From positions 1 through 64,000 of the forward strand of contig NZ_PEDL01000010.1 in assembly GCF_002735925.1 (NCBI RefSeq): DNA of 64,000 bases, read 5' to 3'. The notes below the pieces were generated by a model. The model had not been told where the DNA came from and did not search any database. It was given only the letters and a program-made list of their open reading frames with translations. The position numbers and the translations under genes are program-made. This document shows, piece by piece, positions 52,317-60,053 of this stretch. Position 1 is the stretch's first letter, and every line of letters begins with the position of its first letter. Source of the stretch: Sporanaerobium hydrogeniformans (GTDB taxonomy: Bacteria > Bacillota > Clostridia > Lachnospirales > Cellulosilyticaceae).

Positions 52317-53216
52317 GTGAGAAGAAAGAAAGGGAAAATAGTAGGCCTAACACTTATTATTGGAGCCATTTTATTACAAGTAGGTTATGCAGCTACAGTC
52401 AATATAGAGGGAATAAATGGCACAGCAGACTACAAGGTGGTATTAGAATGTAGTGCAGGTGCAAAAGATGACTATATTACAGAACCTACTATTGAAGATA
52501 TAGGAAATGGGACGGCCAAGATAACAGTAGGTAATTTATATCCAGGTGGGAAGTTTACAGTCAATAATACCATCCGAAATACTGGTGCAAAGGATGTATT
52601 ATTTAAAGGTATAGATATTGCTTATGTAGAAGGAGAGAAAGAACTTTATAATAGCCTTGTCATCTATGAAGAGGATAAAGAGTTTGTAGGTCTAGAAACT
52701 TATGAAAGTCACCTCGCCCAAGCTATGGAACTGCGTTATAAAGATAATATCTTTAAGTCAGGGGAGGCTGCATTATTACCTTTAACAATAGGAATGTCAC
52801 CAGATGAAATAGGTTTGCAAGGAAAAAGAGTTAATTTTAAAATTAGCCTCATATATGAACAATACCTACCTACTATAGAAGAAGGAGGCACAGGTAACAC
52901 AACTAGCAATAACTCTCCAAATACAGATCCGACACAGCTTGAAAAGGTGCCAAGTGAACCTACCCAGATAGAAGAAGAGGCTATACCAGGTGGCCCCGCT
53001 CAGATAGAAGAGGAAGCTGTACCAGGTGAACCGGTTACTATAGAAGAAGAGGCTGTACCAGGTGGCCCTGCTCAGATAGAAGAGGAGGACCTGCCAGTAG
53101 GTCCAACAAAATTACCTCAGACTGGCGGCTTACCTACACTATTTATCTATGGAATAGGAATAGTTATGCTAGGTAGTGGCATAAGTATTTATAGGATGTC
53201 AAAAAAACAAGAATGA
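52317..53216 (+). CDS. LPXTG cell-wall-anchored protein with Pro/Glu repeat stalk
   Basis: A 299-aa protein. The signal is basic then hydrophobic (VGLTLIIGAILLQVGYAATVNIEG), similar in place to the TasA-like signals. A TasA-like beta region follows (VGNLYPGGKFTVNNTIRNTGAKDVLFKGIDIAYV), then a Ser/Asn/Pro linker, four 12-aa repeats, and the sorting signal LPQTG (about residues 263-267 of this start) with a hydrophobic helix and RMSKKQE tail. GTG 52317 is preferred since GGGGAG is 8 bases upstream; GTG 52308 overlaps it. The class D sortase downstream is the likely anchoring enzyme, making this a wall anchor for the TasA-like fibre. Confidence 0.88.
   Translation: MRRKKGKIVGLTLIIGAILLQVGYAATVNIEGINGTADYKVVLECSAGAKDDYITEPTIEDIGNGTAKITVGNLYPGGKFTVNNTIRNTGAKDVLFKGIDIAYVEGEKELYNSLVIYEEDKEFVGLETYESHLAQAMELRYKDNIFKSGEAALLPLTIGMSPDEIGLQGKRVNFKISLIYEQYLPTIEEGGTGNTTSNNSPNTDPTQLEKVPSEPTQIEEEAIPGGPAQIEEEAVPGEPVTIEEEAVPGGPAQIEEEDLPVGPTKLPQTGGLPTLFIYGIGIVMLGSGISIYRMSKKQE
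52965..53108 (+). repeat. Four 36-bp tandem repeats (12-aa EEEAVPGGPAQI type)
   Basis: Four in-frame 36-bp units at 52965, 53001, 53037 and 53073 encode QIEEEAIPGGPA, QIEEEAVPGEPV, TIEEEAVPGGPA and QIEEEDLPVGPT. Copies 1-3 are highly similar in DNA, suggesting recent duplication. The product is an acidic, proline-rich stalk between the folded part and the LPQTG anchor; copy number may vary between strains. Confidence 0.9.
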
Positions 53217-53222
53217 TTAGGT

Positions 53223-53252
53223 GAAAAGGGCTCCAACCGGGTAGCCCTTTTC
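53223..53252 (+). terminator. Hairpin after the LPXTG gene (weak terminator)
   Basis: GAAAAGGGCT pairs with AGCCCTTTTC around CCAACCGGGT. Only TTTTC follows, then GGCACG, so it is likely partial. The next gene begins 37 bases later. Confidence 0.5.
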
Positions 53253-53288
53253 GGCACGTTAAAAAGACAAAAAATAAGGGGGAGCAGG

Positions 53289-54389
53289 ATGAAGAGATTT
53301 GAACGAATAAGACTCCATAAGTGGGTAAGAATGATACTTATAGGGGGGCTAGGTGTATTAAGTCTAGTAGGTATAGGGGTTATAGTAAAAGAGGTTAGGG
53401 CTGAGCATATTCAGGAACAACAACGTTCACTTTATGACTATAGATTGAAGTCGGCGTTTAACTACCAGGTCTATTTATTGCCAAATAAACTTTATGAAGA
53501 AGGAAAGCAGGGGGAGGAGGAAACCTACCTTGCAGAATTTGTTGATAAGATTGAAATAGGTCTAGAGAGTGTTTTTGAAGGAAGTGAGGTAGCAGATATA
53601 CAGGGTCAGTATCAGATTGCGGGGACTGTGCAGGGTTATACGACGAAAGAGGAGAAAAAGCAAATTATCTGGAGTAAAACCTTTGAGATACTTCCTTCTA
53701 AATCTTTTAAAGAGCACACCGATAAACACCATATAAAGCCTACTATACAAGTAGATTTTGCTTATTATAATCAGTTCGCACGAGATATTATAGAAGCCTC
53801 CCAGGTGAATACACCGGTAGAGTTAGTGATTAAGTTAGAAGGAAAGCAAACCATTACTACACAAGCGGGAATAGTGCCGGGAGAGATACAAGGAACGATT
53901 ACCATTCCACTTAATACAGCTTATTTTAGCATTAAGAAAGAGGGAGGAGCAGAAGTAAAGGATTCTTTGTGGGAGACTTATACGGTTCCTATTCCAATCA
54001 ATATTCAAATCATTATACTAGGGGTATTTATGATGATACTAGGAGTAATTCTTTTAGGAGGAGTTATCCTACTTACAGAACCTTTGAGTGCAAGAGATTT
54101 ACGTTTTAGGCAACTTAAGAGATTACTTAATAATTATGGGAATCGTATGGTAGCTATAGACACTCTAAGACCTATAGATACTAGTGAGGGATATTATGTA
54201 AGTTCTCTAGAAGACCTCATAAAAATAGCAGATGAGATAGAAAAACCAGTTTTTTACCAACGTTATAATAAGCTATTAGAACTTGACACTTTTTATGTAG
54301 AGCAAGAAAAGGTTACTTATATTTATAAACTTGAAGCGTTTAATGATGGAGAATACGTAAAAGAGCAAATAGAAGAGTCAATAAGTTAG
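53289..54389 (+). CDS. DUF5305-like membrane protein
   Basis: A 366-aa protein. TM1 at about 14-35, a 200-residue outside domain of beta-rich character (YQIAGTVQGYTTKEEKKQIIWSKTFEILPSK, VELVIKLEGKQTITTQAG), TM2 at about 238-260 (INIQIIILGVFMMILGVILLGGVIL) and a cytoplasmic tail of about 100 residues. This layout and the sequence feel match DUF5305, found in archaea and Firmicutes near SipW-type signal peptidases. The role is unknown; it may be an assembly or export partner for the TasA-like proteins. Confidence 0.72.
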   Translation: MKRFERIRLHKWVRMILIGGLGVLSLVGIGVIVKEVRAEHIQEQQRSLYDYRLKSAFNYQVYLLPNKLYEEGKQGEEETYLAEFVDKIEIGLESVFEGSEVADIQGQYQIAGTVQGYTTKEEKKQIIWSKTFEILPSKSFKEHTDKHHIKPTIQVDFAYYNQFARDIIEASQVNTPVELVIKLEGKQTITTQAGIVPGEIQGTITIPLNTAYFSIKKEGGAEVKDSLWETYTVPIPINIQIIILGVFMMILGVILLGGVILLTEPLSARDLRFRQLKRLLNNYGNRMVAIDTLRPIDTSEGYYVSSLEDLIKIADEIEKPVFYQRYNKLLELDTFYVEQEKVTYIYKLEAFNDGEYVKEQIEESIS

Positions 54390-54414
54390 CAACCATTAGG
54401 ATAGGAGGAGAAAA

Positions 54415-55224
54415 ATGAGTTTATGGCAAGTAAGTTACCAAAAAATAATATTTTTTATGGGGTTACTGATTGCTTGTAACTGTTATGCTGCGAGTCAACC
54501 CTCTATTGATAGTCGAGATAGTCACAAAGGGGTTGTACATATTGCCTATAAAGAAGCATCATCAAAAAAGGTAAAGGTCATCATTGAAAAGGGAAACAAG
54601 AAATATACATATGATTTAAAAAACACAGGAGAAGTAGAAGATTTTCCTTTGCAAATGGGAAATGGAACGTATACGATTAAAGTTTTAGAAAATACAGCAG
54701 GAACTTCCTATTATATAGTAAGTTCACAAACAGTAGAGGTTAAGTTACAGAATGAAAATAGTGTTTACCTAAATACCATTCAGAATATGAAATGGTCAGA
54801 AGACTCTAATGCCATAAAAAAAGCAGTAGAAATGACTAACACTACAACAAATTTGCAAGAAAAAGCAAATATACTTTATAAGCATATGGTACAAAGTTAC
54901 ACGTATGATTATTATAAATTAGCGAAGCTTCCATCTACATATATACCTGTTATTGACCAGACTTTTAAAGATAAAACAGGGATTTGTTATGATTTTTCTT
55001 CACTTTATGGTGCCATGTTACGTAGTCAAGGGATTCCAGCTAAACTCATAAAAGGTTACACTCCTAATGCAGAGGGGTACCATGCATGGAATGAGGTGTA
55101 TGACCAGGAGAAGAAGAAGTGGTTGATTATTGATACCACTTATGATTTACAGGTGATTGCTAAAAAACCAGATGTAAAAATGACAAAGTCAGAGAAAGAT
55201 TATCAAAAGGTAAATGAATATTAA
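54415..55224 (+). CDS. Secreted transglutaminase-like protein
   Basis: A 269-aa exported protein with an N-terminal signal (IIFFMGLLIACNCYAASQPS) and a transglutaminase-like domain at about 140-255. The catalytic triad is visible: C191 (GICYDFSSLYGAMLRSQGIPA), H223 (GYHAWNEVY) and D240 (WLIIDTTYD). A beta domain precedes it. Bacterial members act as transglutaminases, peptidases or peptidoglycan-related enzymes. In this locus it could cross-link or trim surface fibres; that is inference. Confidence 0.82.
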   Translation: MSLWQVSYQKIIFFMGLLIACNCYAASQPSIDSRDSHKGVVHIAYKEASSKKVKVIIEKGNKKYTYDLKNTGEVEDFPLQMGNGTYTIKVLENTAGTSYYIVSSQTVEVKLQNENSVYLNTIQNMKWSEDSNAIKKAVEMTNTTTNLQEKANILYKHMVQSYTYDYYKLAKLPSTYIPVIDQTFKDKTGICYDFSSLYGAMLRSQGIPAKLIKGYTPNAEGYHAWNEVYDQEKKKWLIIDTTYDLQVIAKKPDVKMTKSEKDYQKVNEY

Positions 55225-55248
55225 TCATGCTATGGGGTATAGGGAGAA

Positions 55249-55932
55249 ATGAAATATATAGGTAGAGGATTGATTGCATTAGGGCTCATCATCATGATTA
55301 TTCCGACTATAGGCACTCTTTGGATTCAATATGAAGAGCAGAGCCTCTATATTGCATATTTACAAGAACAGCAATTACAAAGGCAAGAGCAACAAGCTGT
55401 AGAAGTAGAGCAGAAGGAAGGGGCTGAAGGGGTAGGGGAGATAGATACTTTTGAAGAGAGGCTTGTTGAAAAAGAAGAAGAAGGCTTGCTTCTTATTCAT
55501 AAGGAAGAAGGTGAAGTGATTGGCAAAATCAAAATACCTGCTATTAAACTTGACCTTTTACTATTAGAAGGGATAACAGAAAAAAGTCTTTCAAAAGGAG
55601 CAGGGCATATGACAGGGACAGCTTGGCCGGGGCAGAAAGGGAATTGCACCATTGCAGGTCATAGAAACTATACCTTCGGTTCAAGATTCAACAGATTAGG
55701 TCAAGTAAAAGAGGGAGATGTAATCATTTTAGAAGTAGGAGATAAGGCGTATACCTATAAGGTAACAGAGATAAAAGTAGTCATACCAGAGGATTTATCG
55801 CCACTGGAGCAACCTCTTACTGAGAGAAAAGTTACCTTGATTACTTGTCATCCTATTTATAAGGCAACACACCGTTTAATTGTCATAGGAGAAAAAACAG
55901 AGAGTGAAGAGACAGGTCATACAGTAAGATAA
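55249..55932 (+). CDS. Class D sortase
   Basis: A 227-aa sortase. N-terminal TM at about 5-27, a Gln/Glu-rich coil (EEQSLYIAYLQEQQLQ) and the beta-barrel catalytic domain from about 88. The active residues are H138 (AGHRN), C200 (LITCHP) and R209 (THRLIVIGE). The class D assignment rests on short length and the N-terminal anchor; class E or a pilus class is less likely. It should cleave the LPQTG of the wall protein at 52317. It ends 15 bases before the GspF-like gene. Confidence 0.9.
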   Translation: MKYIGRGLIALGLIIMIIPTIGTLWIQYEEQSLYIAYLQEQQLQRQEQQAVEVEQKEGAEGVGEIDTFEERLVEKEEEGLLLIHKEEGEVIGKIKIPAIKLDLLLLEGITEKSLSKGAGHMTGTAWPGQKGNCTIAGHRNYTFGSRFNRLGQVKEGDVIILEVGDKAYTYKVTEIKVVIPEDLSPLEQPLTERKVTLITCHPIYKATHRLIVIGEKTESEETGHTVR

Positions 55933-55946
55933 TGGAGGTGGGAATA

Positions 55947-56963
55947 ATGAGAGAAAAGGAATTAGCCATTTTTTGTACTCAAATAGAAATGATTTTAAAA
56001 GCAGGGATTACTCTATCAGAGGGGGTAGGGATGATTGCAGAAGATATAGAGGAGCACACATTAGCAAACCATTTTAAACGAATAGAAAAATATTTAGAAG
56101 AGGGAAGAACGCTACATGATGCTTTAGAAGAAGAGGGAAGTTTTCCGAGCTATATGGTTCATATGGTCAAGATAGGAAGTTTATCGGGGAGAATGGAAGA
56201 GGTTATGGGCGCATTAGGACACTATTATGACAGAGAAGATCAACTGCGACAAAGTGTTAGAGGAGCTGTTTTTTATCCCTTGCTACTTTGTTTTATGATG
56301 TTTGTAGTCATGCTCTTTCTTTCTATAAAGGTACTCCCTGTTTTTGAGAAGGTATTTAATACATTAGGGGGAAGCTTGGTTGGACTTGCACACTATTTTA
56401 TGAGGTTTGGTGAATTACTTAGCCGGTATATTTATGGGGTAGTAGGAATAATGGGGGTTGTTCTCATTAGTGTCATTCTTTTGTTAAAGACTCAAAAAGG
56501 AACCACTTTCATCAAAAATCTAATCAATCACTTAAAGATAACGGAAAAAATAGCTATTTCACGTTTTGCTTCTGCTCTTTCTTTAATGTTAGCAAGTGGG
56601 ATGGATACAGAGGAGGCATTAAAAACAGCATTAATGGCTATTGAAAATAAAAAAGTACAAGCAAGAGGTGAAGAGAGTATTCTACTTATGGAAAGTGGAA
56701 AAGGGTTTATAGAAGCATTGAGAGAAGGTAACTTTTTTTCGAGTCTTACGCTTAGGAAGTTAAGTATAGGTTTGCGTACTGGTAATTTGGACGAAGTAAT
56801 GGTACAAGTAGCGAACCAGTATGATGAGGAGGTACAGGAAGCTCTTGCAAAAGTGGTTTCTCTCATAGAACCTATTTTAGTGGGAATTTTAGCAGTAGTG
56901 ATAGGTAGTGTTTTATTATCTGTTATGCTTCCGTTAATGGGGATCATGGCATCTATAGGTTAA
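55947..56963 (+). CDS. GspF/PilC-family inner-membrane platform protein
   Basis: A 338-aa protein with two T2SSF domains. The first (about 5-125) has LKAGITLSEGVGMIAEDIEE and is followed by TM1 (VFYPLLLCFMMFVVMLFLSI), then TM2, the second T2SSF domain (RFASALSLMLASGMDTEEALKTALMAIE) and a final TM (LIEPILVGILAVVIGSVLLSVMLPLM). This is the membrane platform on which pilus ATPases act. I use ATG 55947 because GGAGGTGG is 5 bases before it; ATG 55932 overlaps the sortase stop. It is about 60 aa shorter than E. coli GspF. Confidence 0.9.
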   Translation: MREKELAIFCTQIEMILKAGITLSEGVGMIAEDIEEHTLANHFKRIEKYLEEGRTLHDALEEEGSFPSYMVHMVKIGSLSGRMEEVMGALGHYYDREDQLRQSVRGAVFYPLLLCFMMFVVMLFLSIKVLPVFEKVFNTLGGSLVGLAHYFMRFGELLSRYIYGVVGIMGVVLISVILLLKTQKGTTFIKNLINHLKITEKIAISRFASALSLMLASGMDTEEALKTALMAIENKKVQARGEESILLMESGKGFIEALREGNFFSSLTLRKLSIGLRTGNLDEVMVQVANQYDEEVQEALAKVVSLIEPILVGILAVVIGSVLLSVMLPLMGIMASIG

Positions 56964-56974
56964 AGGAGGGTAGT

Positions 56975-57295
56975 ATGAAACGGTATCATTTAGGGCAAGG
57001 CATAGGAACCCTATTATTTTTTCTTATCATGATAGGTGTTGTTTGGAGAGGGATACAAATTACTACAACAAGTGTAGAAGATAAGGGGCTAGACACATTA
57101 AATCACGCTATTCGAAGGGCAGTCGTACAGTGCTATGCCATAGAAGGGATGTACCCCAGAAATATAGGGTATATAGAGGATAATTATGGCATTATGATTG
57201 ATACTTCCAGATACATTGTGCACTATGAAATATTTGCCTCAAATATTATGCCAGATATTACTGTATTGACAAGAGGGGGAGGGGAAAAAGAGTGA
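56975..57295 (+). CDS. Small single-TM protein of the pilus-like cluster
   Basis: A 106-aa protein. One N-terminal membrane helix (GTLLFFLIMIGVVWRGIQI), then a short outside domain with YPRNIGYIEDNYGIMIDTSRYIVHYEIFASNIMPDITV, a small beta pattern reminiscent of minor pilin-like proteins. No standard G-F-T-L-x-E prepilin cleavage site can be seen. Overlaps the next gene by 4 bases (GTGA-type coupling). Confidence 0.72.
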   Translation: MKRYHLGQGIGTLLFFLIMIGVVWRGIQITTTSVEDKGLDTLNHAIRRAVVQCYAIEGMYPRNIGYIEDNYGIMIDTSRYIVHYEIFASNIMPDITVLTRGGGEKE

Positions 57296-57786
57296 AGGCA
57301 AAATATAGATGGAATGAATACACTTCTGAAACGTTACTTATGTTAACAATCCTTCTTCTATTTGTAAGTACTTCTTTTATAGTAGTGAAAGTAGGGGCTG
57401 ATGTTTATAAGAAGATTGTACAGGATATGGAAAGTCATTTTGAAAGAAGCACACCCCTTCTCTATATAGCAACCAAGATTAGGCAAAATGATCAAGTGGG
57501 AAAGATAGAGCTTGAGCAAAAAGAAGGACAAAATGTTTTAGTCATAACGGAAGATTTAGAGGGAACAAGGTATGAGACATGGATTTATAATTATGAAGGA
57601 GCCCTTTATGAAGCCTTTATAGAGAAAGGAACAACTATTAAATTGTCAGATGGGATGCGTATTATGGAGATACATGATTTAAAAATGCAACAATTAGAAA
57701 ATCAAATGCTAAATATTGTTGTAAAAGATAAAGAGAGCAAGGAATTGGAACTGTCATTATGCTTAAAGAGCAAGGCAAAGCAGTAA
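57292..57786 (+). CDS. DUF4860-like pseudopilin-type protein
   Basis: A 164-aa protein with GTG start. N-terminal helix SETLLMLTILLLFVSTSFIVVKV with a glutamate at its start, similar in place to the Glu5 of pseudopilins but without the Gly-Phe cleavage pair. The outside domain has EGTRYETWIYNYEGALYEAFIEKG and resembles the DUF4860 domain, a family seen in Firmicute type IV pilus-like clusters. The family call is from memory and moderate. Confidence 0.65.
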   Translation: MKAKYRWNEYTSETLLMLTILLLFVSTSFIVVKVGADVYKKIVQDMESHFERSTPLLYIATKIRQNDQVGKIELEQKEGQNVLVITEDLEGTRYETWIYNYEGALYEAFIEKGTTIKLSDGMRIMEIHDLKMQQLENQMLNIVVKDKESKELELSLCLKSKAKQ

Positions 57787-57799
57787 GAAGGAGGGAGTT

Positions 57800-58261
57800 A
57801 TGAAGAATAGTAGGATATCCCATTTAAGAGCTTTTTTGGTAGAGTTGATGAGTGTTGTGCTCTTTTTTTCGGTGGCACTTGCCCTTATGAGTAGGGTTTT
57901 TGCAGCTGCTCATAATTTAAGGCAGAAGGCTTCTGATTTAACAGAGGCTGTGGCAAAAGTACAAACTTTGGCGGAGTATGCTAAAGCTAGTTATTCTAAA
58001 GAAGACTATAAGCAAAGTCTTATTGCATTAGGTGGTATAGAAGTAGGAGAGAATATTCATTTTTATTATGATGAAAAATGGCAATTACAATCTTGGAAAG
58101 AAGAAAGTTGTTATGTGGTAGAGGTCTTAACGCAGATAGAGTCTCTAAAGAGTGGGGAATGTATACGCATTAATATTGCTACTAAGAACAAAGAGGAGTC
58201 TATTTACAACCTGCAAGTAAAGAAATATTATACTGGCATAGTAAGGGGCGATAAGACATGA
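57800..58261 (+). CDS. Pseudopilin-like small membrane protein
   Basis: A 153-aa protein. N-terminal helix AFLVELMSVVLFFSVALALMSRVF has phenylalanine and a glutamate in near-prepilin spacing, followed by an alpha-helical stalk (AHNLRQKASDLTEAVAKVQTLAEYAKASY) and a small C-terminal domain with one cysteine pair (SCYVV, GECIRI). This is the best pilin-like layout in the cluster, but the canonical GFTLxE is absent. Overlaps the next gene by 4 bases. Confidence 0.7.
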   Translation: MKNSRISHLRAFLVELMSVVLFFSVALALMSRVFAAAHNLRQKASDLTEAVAKVQTLAEYAKASYSKEDYKQSLIALGGIEVGENIHFYYDEKWQLQSWKEESCYVVEVLTQIESLKSGECIRINIATKNKEESIYNLQVKKYYTGIVRGDKT

Positions 58262-58689
58262 AAAGAAAAATGAAGGGTGCTATAGGTATAGGTACCTCCT
58301 CTATGATTATGATTTTTGTGCTATTAGCAATTGTCACATTGGGGATACTGGCATTAGAAACGGCTCAAGCAGATTACAGATTAGCACAAAGGGTAGGGGA
58401 GAGCATCAAGCTATTTTATGAGGCAGACAGTCAGGCAGAGGAGCAATTAGCATGTCGTATTGAAGAGATAGCCGATGATACATTTATAGAGGGAGAGAAA
58501 AATACCTCCTTTGAGGTAACTTATGAGGTGCCAATGGGAGAAAAACAGAAACTATGTGTACAGGTAGAAGTAACAAAAAAGAGTGGGATAATGGAATATA
58601 AAAAAACAGATTGGCATGTTGAAAATATAGAGGAATGGCAGCTCGAAGAGAATGGCTTAGGTTTTGGTGATATTAGGGTACAAGATTAG
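58258..58689 (+). CDS. Small single-TM protein of the pilus-like cluster
   Basis: A 143-aa protein. N-terminal helix IGTSSMIMIFVLLAIVTLGILALETAQADYRLAQ followed by a helical segment and a short beta domain (NTSFEVTYEVPMGEKQKLCVQVEVTKKSG). It resembles the TadE/PilX-like minor pilin layout with a stalk helix. No function is certain. It precedes the PilT gene by 11 bases. Confidence 0.7.
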   Translation: MKRKMKGAIGIGTSSMIMIFVLLAIVTLGILALETAQADYRLAQRVGESIKLFYEADSQAEEQLACRIEEIADDTFIEGEKNTSFEVTYEVPMGEKQKLCVQVEVTKKSGIMEYKKTDWHVENIEEWQLEENGLGFGDIRVQD

Positions 58690-58700
58690 GAGGAAAGGAA

Positions 58701-59759
58701 ATGGATGCAAAGAAACTTTTTAAAGAAGCAGTAGAACATGACGTAACAGACATATTTGTGGTGGCAGGGGCACCACTTGCTTTTAAAATTAGAGGAAACA
58801 TCGGTTTAAGAGACGATAATAAATTAATGCCTGAAAAGACAAAGGAGCTTATTGAGGCTATTTATATACTTGCAGAGCGTGATACAAGGAATTTATCAGA
58901 AAAGGGAGATGATGATTTTTCCTTTTCTATTCCAAAGGTAGGCAGGTTTAGGGTAAATACTTATAAACAAAGAGGTTCACAAGCTGCAGTTATAAGAGTC
59001 GTTCAGTTTGAATTACCCCATATTGAAACATTAGGTATTCCTAAGCAAATAATTGATTTGTATAAGAGAACAAAAGGGCTTGTACTTGTAACAGGACCTG
59101 CAGGGAGTGGGAAATCGACCACACTTTCTTGCATCATTGATCAGATTAATAAGACAAGGACAAGTCATGTTATTACGCTAGAAGATCCTATAGAATTCAT
59201 CCATAAACATAATAAAAGCATTGTTAGTCAACGAGAAATAGGGACAGATACAGCAAGCTATGTACAAGGTTTAAGGGCAGCACTGAGAGAGGCGCCTGAC
59301 GTTATCTTGCTAGGTGAGATGAGAGATTTTGAGACTATTAATATTGCCATGACAGCAGCAGAGACAGGCCAACTAGTACTAGGCACACTACATACATTAG
59401 GAGCAGCTAATACAGTGGATCGTATCATAGACGTTTTCCCGGCGAATCAACAACAACAGATTAGGACGCAGCTTTCTATGGTTTTACAAGCCATTGTTTC
59501 ACAGCAACTTATACCAGGAAAAGACGGAGCGGTTTTACCTGTTTTTGAGATAGTGTTTGTCAATAGTGCTATACGTAATATGATTAGAGAATCTAAGATG
59601 CATCAAATAGATTCAGTTATTTTTGCGGCTAAAGAAGAAGGAATGTGTAATATGGATGGCAGTATCATTAAACTTTATCAAGAAGGCAAAATTACAGGGG
59701 ACAATGCCATTGCCTATAGCATAAATCATGAGGCAATGCGCAAGAAAATTGGAGAATGA
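58701..59759 (+). CDS. pilT: PilT-family twitching-type ATPase
   Basis: A 352-aa ATPase. N-terminal PAS-like domain (FKEAVEHDVTDIFVVAGAPLAFKI) followed by the RecA-like core: Walker A GPAGSGKST (K138), the Asp box TLEDPIEFIH, Walker B DVILLGEMRDFETI and the His box GTLHTLGAANTVDRIIDVF. AALREAPDVILLGEMRD is the PilT signature rather than PilB. Normally PilT retracts pili; here it is the only ATPase in the cluster and may drive the platform protein at 55947. Confidence 0.93.
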   Translation: MDAKKLFKEAVEHDVTDIFVVAGAPLAFKIRGNIGLRDDNKLMPEKTKELIEAIYILAERDTRNLSEKGDDDFSFSIPKVGRFRVNTYKQRGSQAAVIRVVQFELPHIETLGIPKQIIDLYKRTKGLVLVTGPAGSGKSTTLSCIIDQINKTRTSHVITLEDPIEFIHKHNKSIVSQREIGTDTASYVQGLRAALREAPDVILLGEMRDFETINIAMTAAETGQLVLGTLHTLGAANTVDRIIDVFPANQQQQIRTQLSMVLQAIVSQQLIPGKDGAVLPVFEIVFVNSAIRNMIRESKMHQIDSVIFAAKEEGMCNMDGSIIKLYQEGKITGDNAIAYSINHEAMRKKIGE

Positions 59760-59801
59760 GGTTTAAAAGTAAGTAAAATAAAAACATTTATTAGAAAGGT
59801 A

Positions 59802-59830
59802 TTGAAAATCTTGTCCAAATTATATAAAAT
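59802..59830 (+). promoter_or_regulatory. Promoter of tRNA-Gln
   Basis: TTGAAA at 59802-59807 and TAAAAT at 59825-59830 with a 17-base spacer, about 20 bases before the tRNA. Confidence 0.6.
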
Positions 59831-59850
59831 AACATTAAATATTTTAATGA

Positions 59851-59922
59851 TGAGCTGTCGCCAAGCGGTAAGGCCCTGGATTCTGACTCCAGCACTCGAA
59901 GGTTCGAATCCTTCCAGCTCAG
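59851..59922 (+). tRNA. tRNA-Gln (anticodon CTG)
   Basis: 72 bases; acceptor TGAGCTG/CAGCTCA with U1-A72 typical of Gln, discriminator G, anticodon loop TTCTGAC in stem CTGGA/TCCAG, T-arm AAGGTTCGAATCCTT. CCA is not encoded. Confidence 0.95.
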
Positions 59923-59928
59923 TTAAGG

Positions 59929-59967
59929 AAGCATATCTTTTCAAGTGAGAAGGATATGCTTTTTTTG
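59929..59967 (+). terminator. Terminator of tRNA-Gln
   Basis: AGCATATCTT pairs with AGGATATGCT, extended by TTC/GAG-type pairs, followed by TTTTTTT. Confidence 0.88.
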
Positions 59968-59993
59968 TTATACGAAAATATTTTAAATAAAAA

Positions 59994-60018
59994 TGAACCG
60001 ATTAGGAAGGTGAAGTCT
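59994..60018 (+). promoter_or_regulatory. Possible ECF-sigma promoter (autoregulation)
   Basis: TGAACC at 59994-59999 and AGTCTC near 60014-60019 with a 14-base spacer resemble the TGAAAC-N15/16-CGTC form of ECF promoters. It lies 35 bases before the sigma-factor gene, the usual place for an autoregulated promoter. Spacing is slightly short. Confidence 0.4.
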
Positions 60019-60053
60019 CTTATAAATAGGTGCACCAATAAGGAGGGGAAAAG

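Noticed and set aside
56528-56947. Long minus-strand frame inside the GspF-like gene
   Set aside because: Antisense shadow; the plus-strand T2SSF protein is clearly real.
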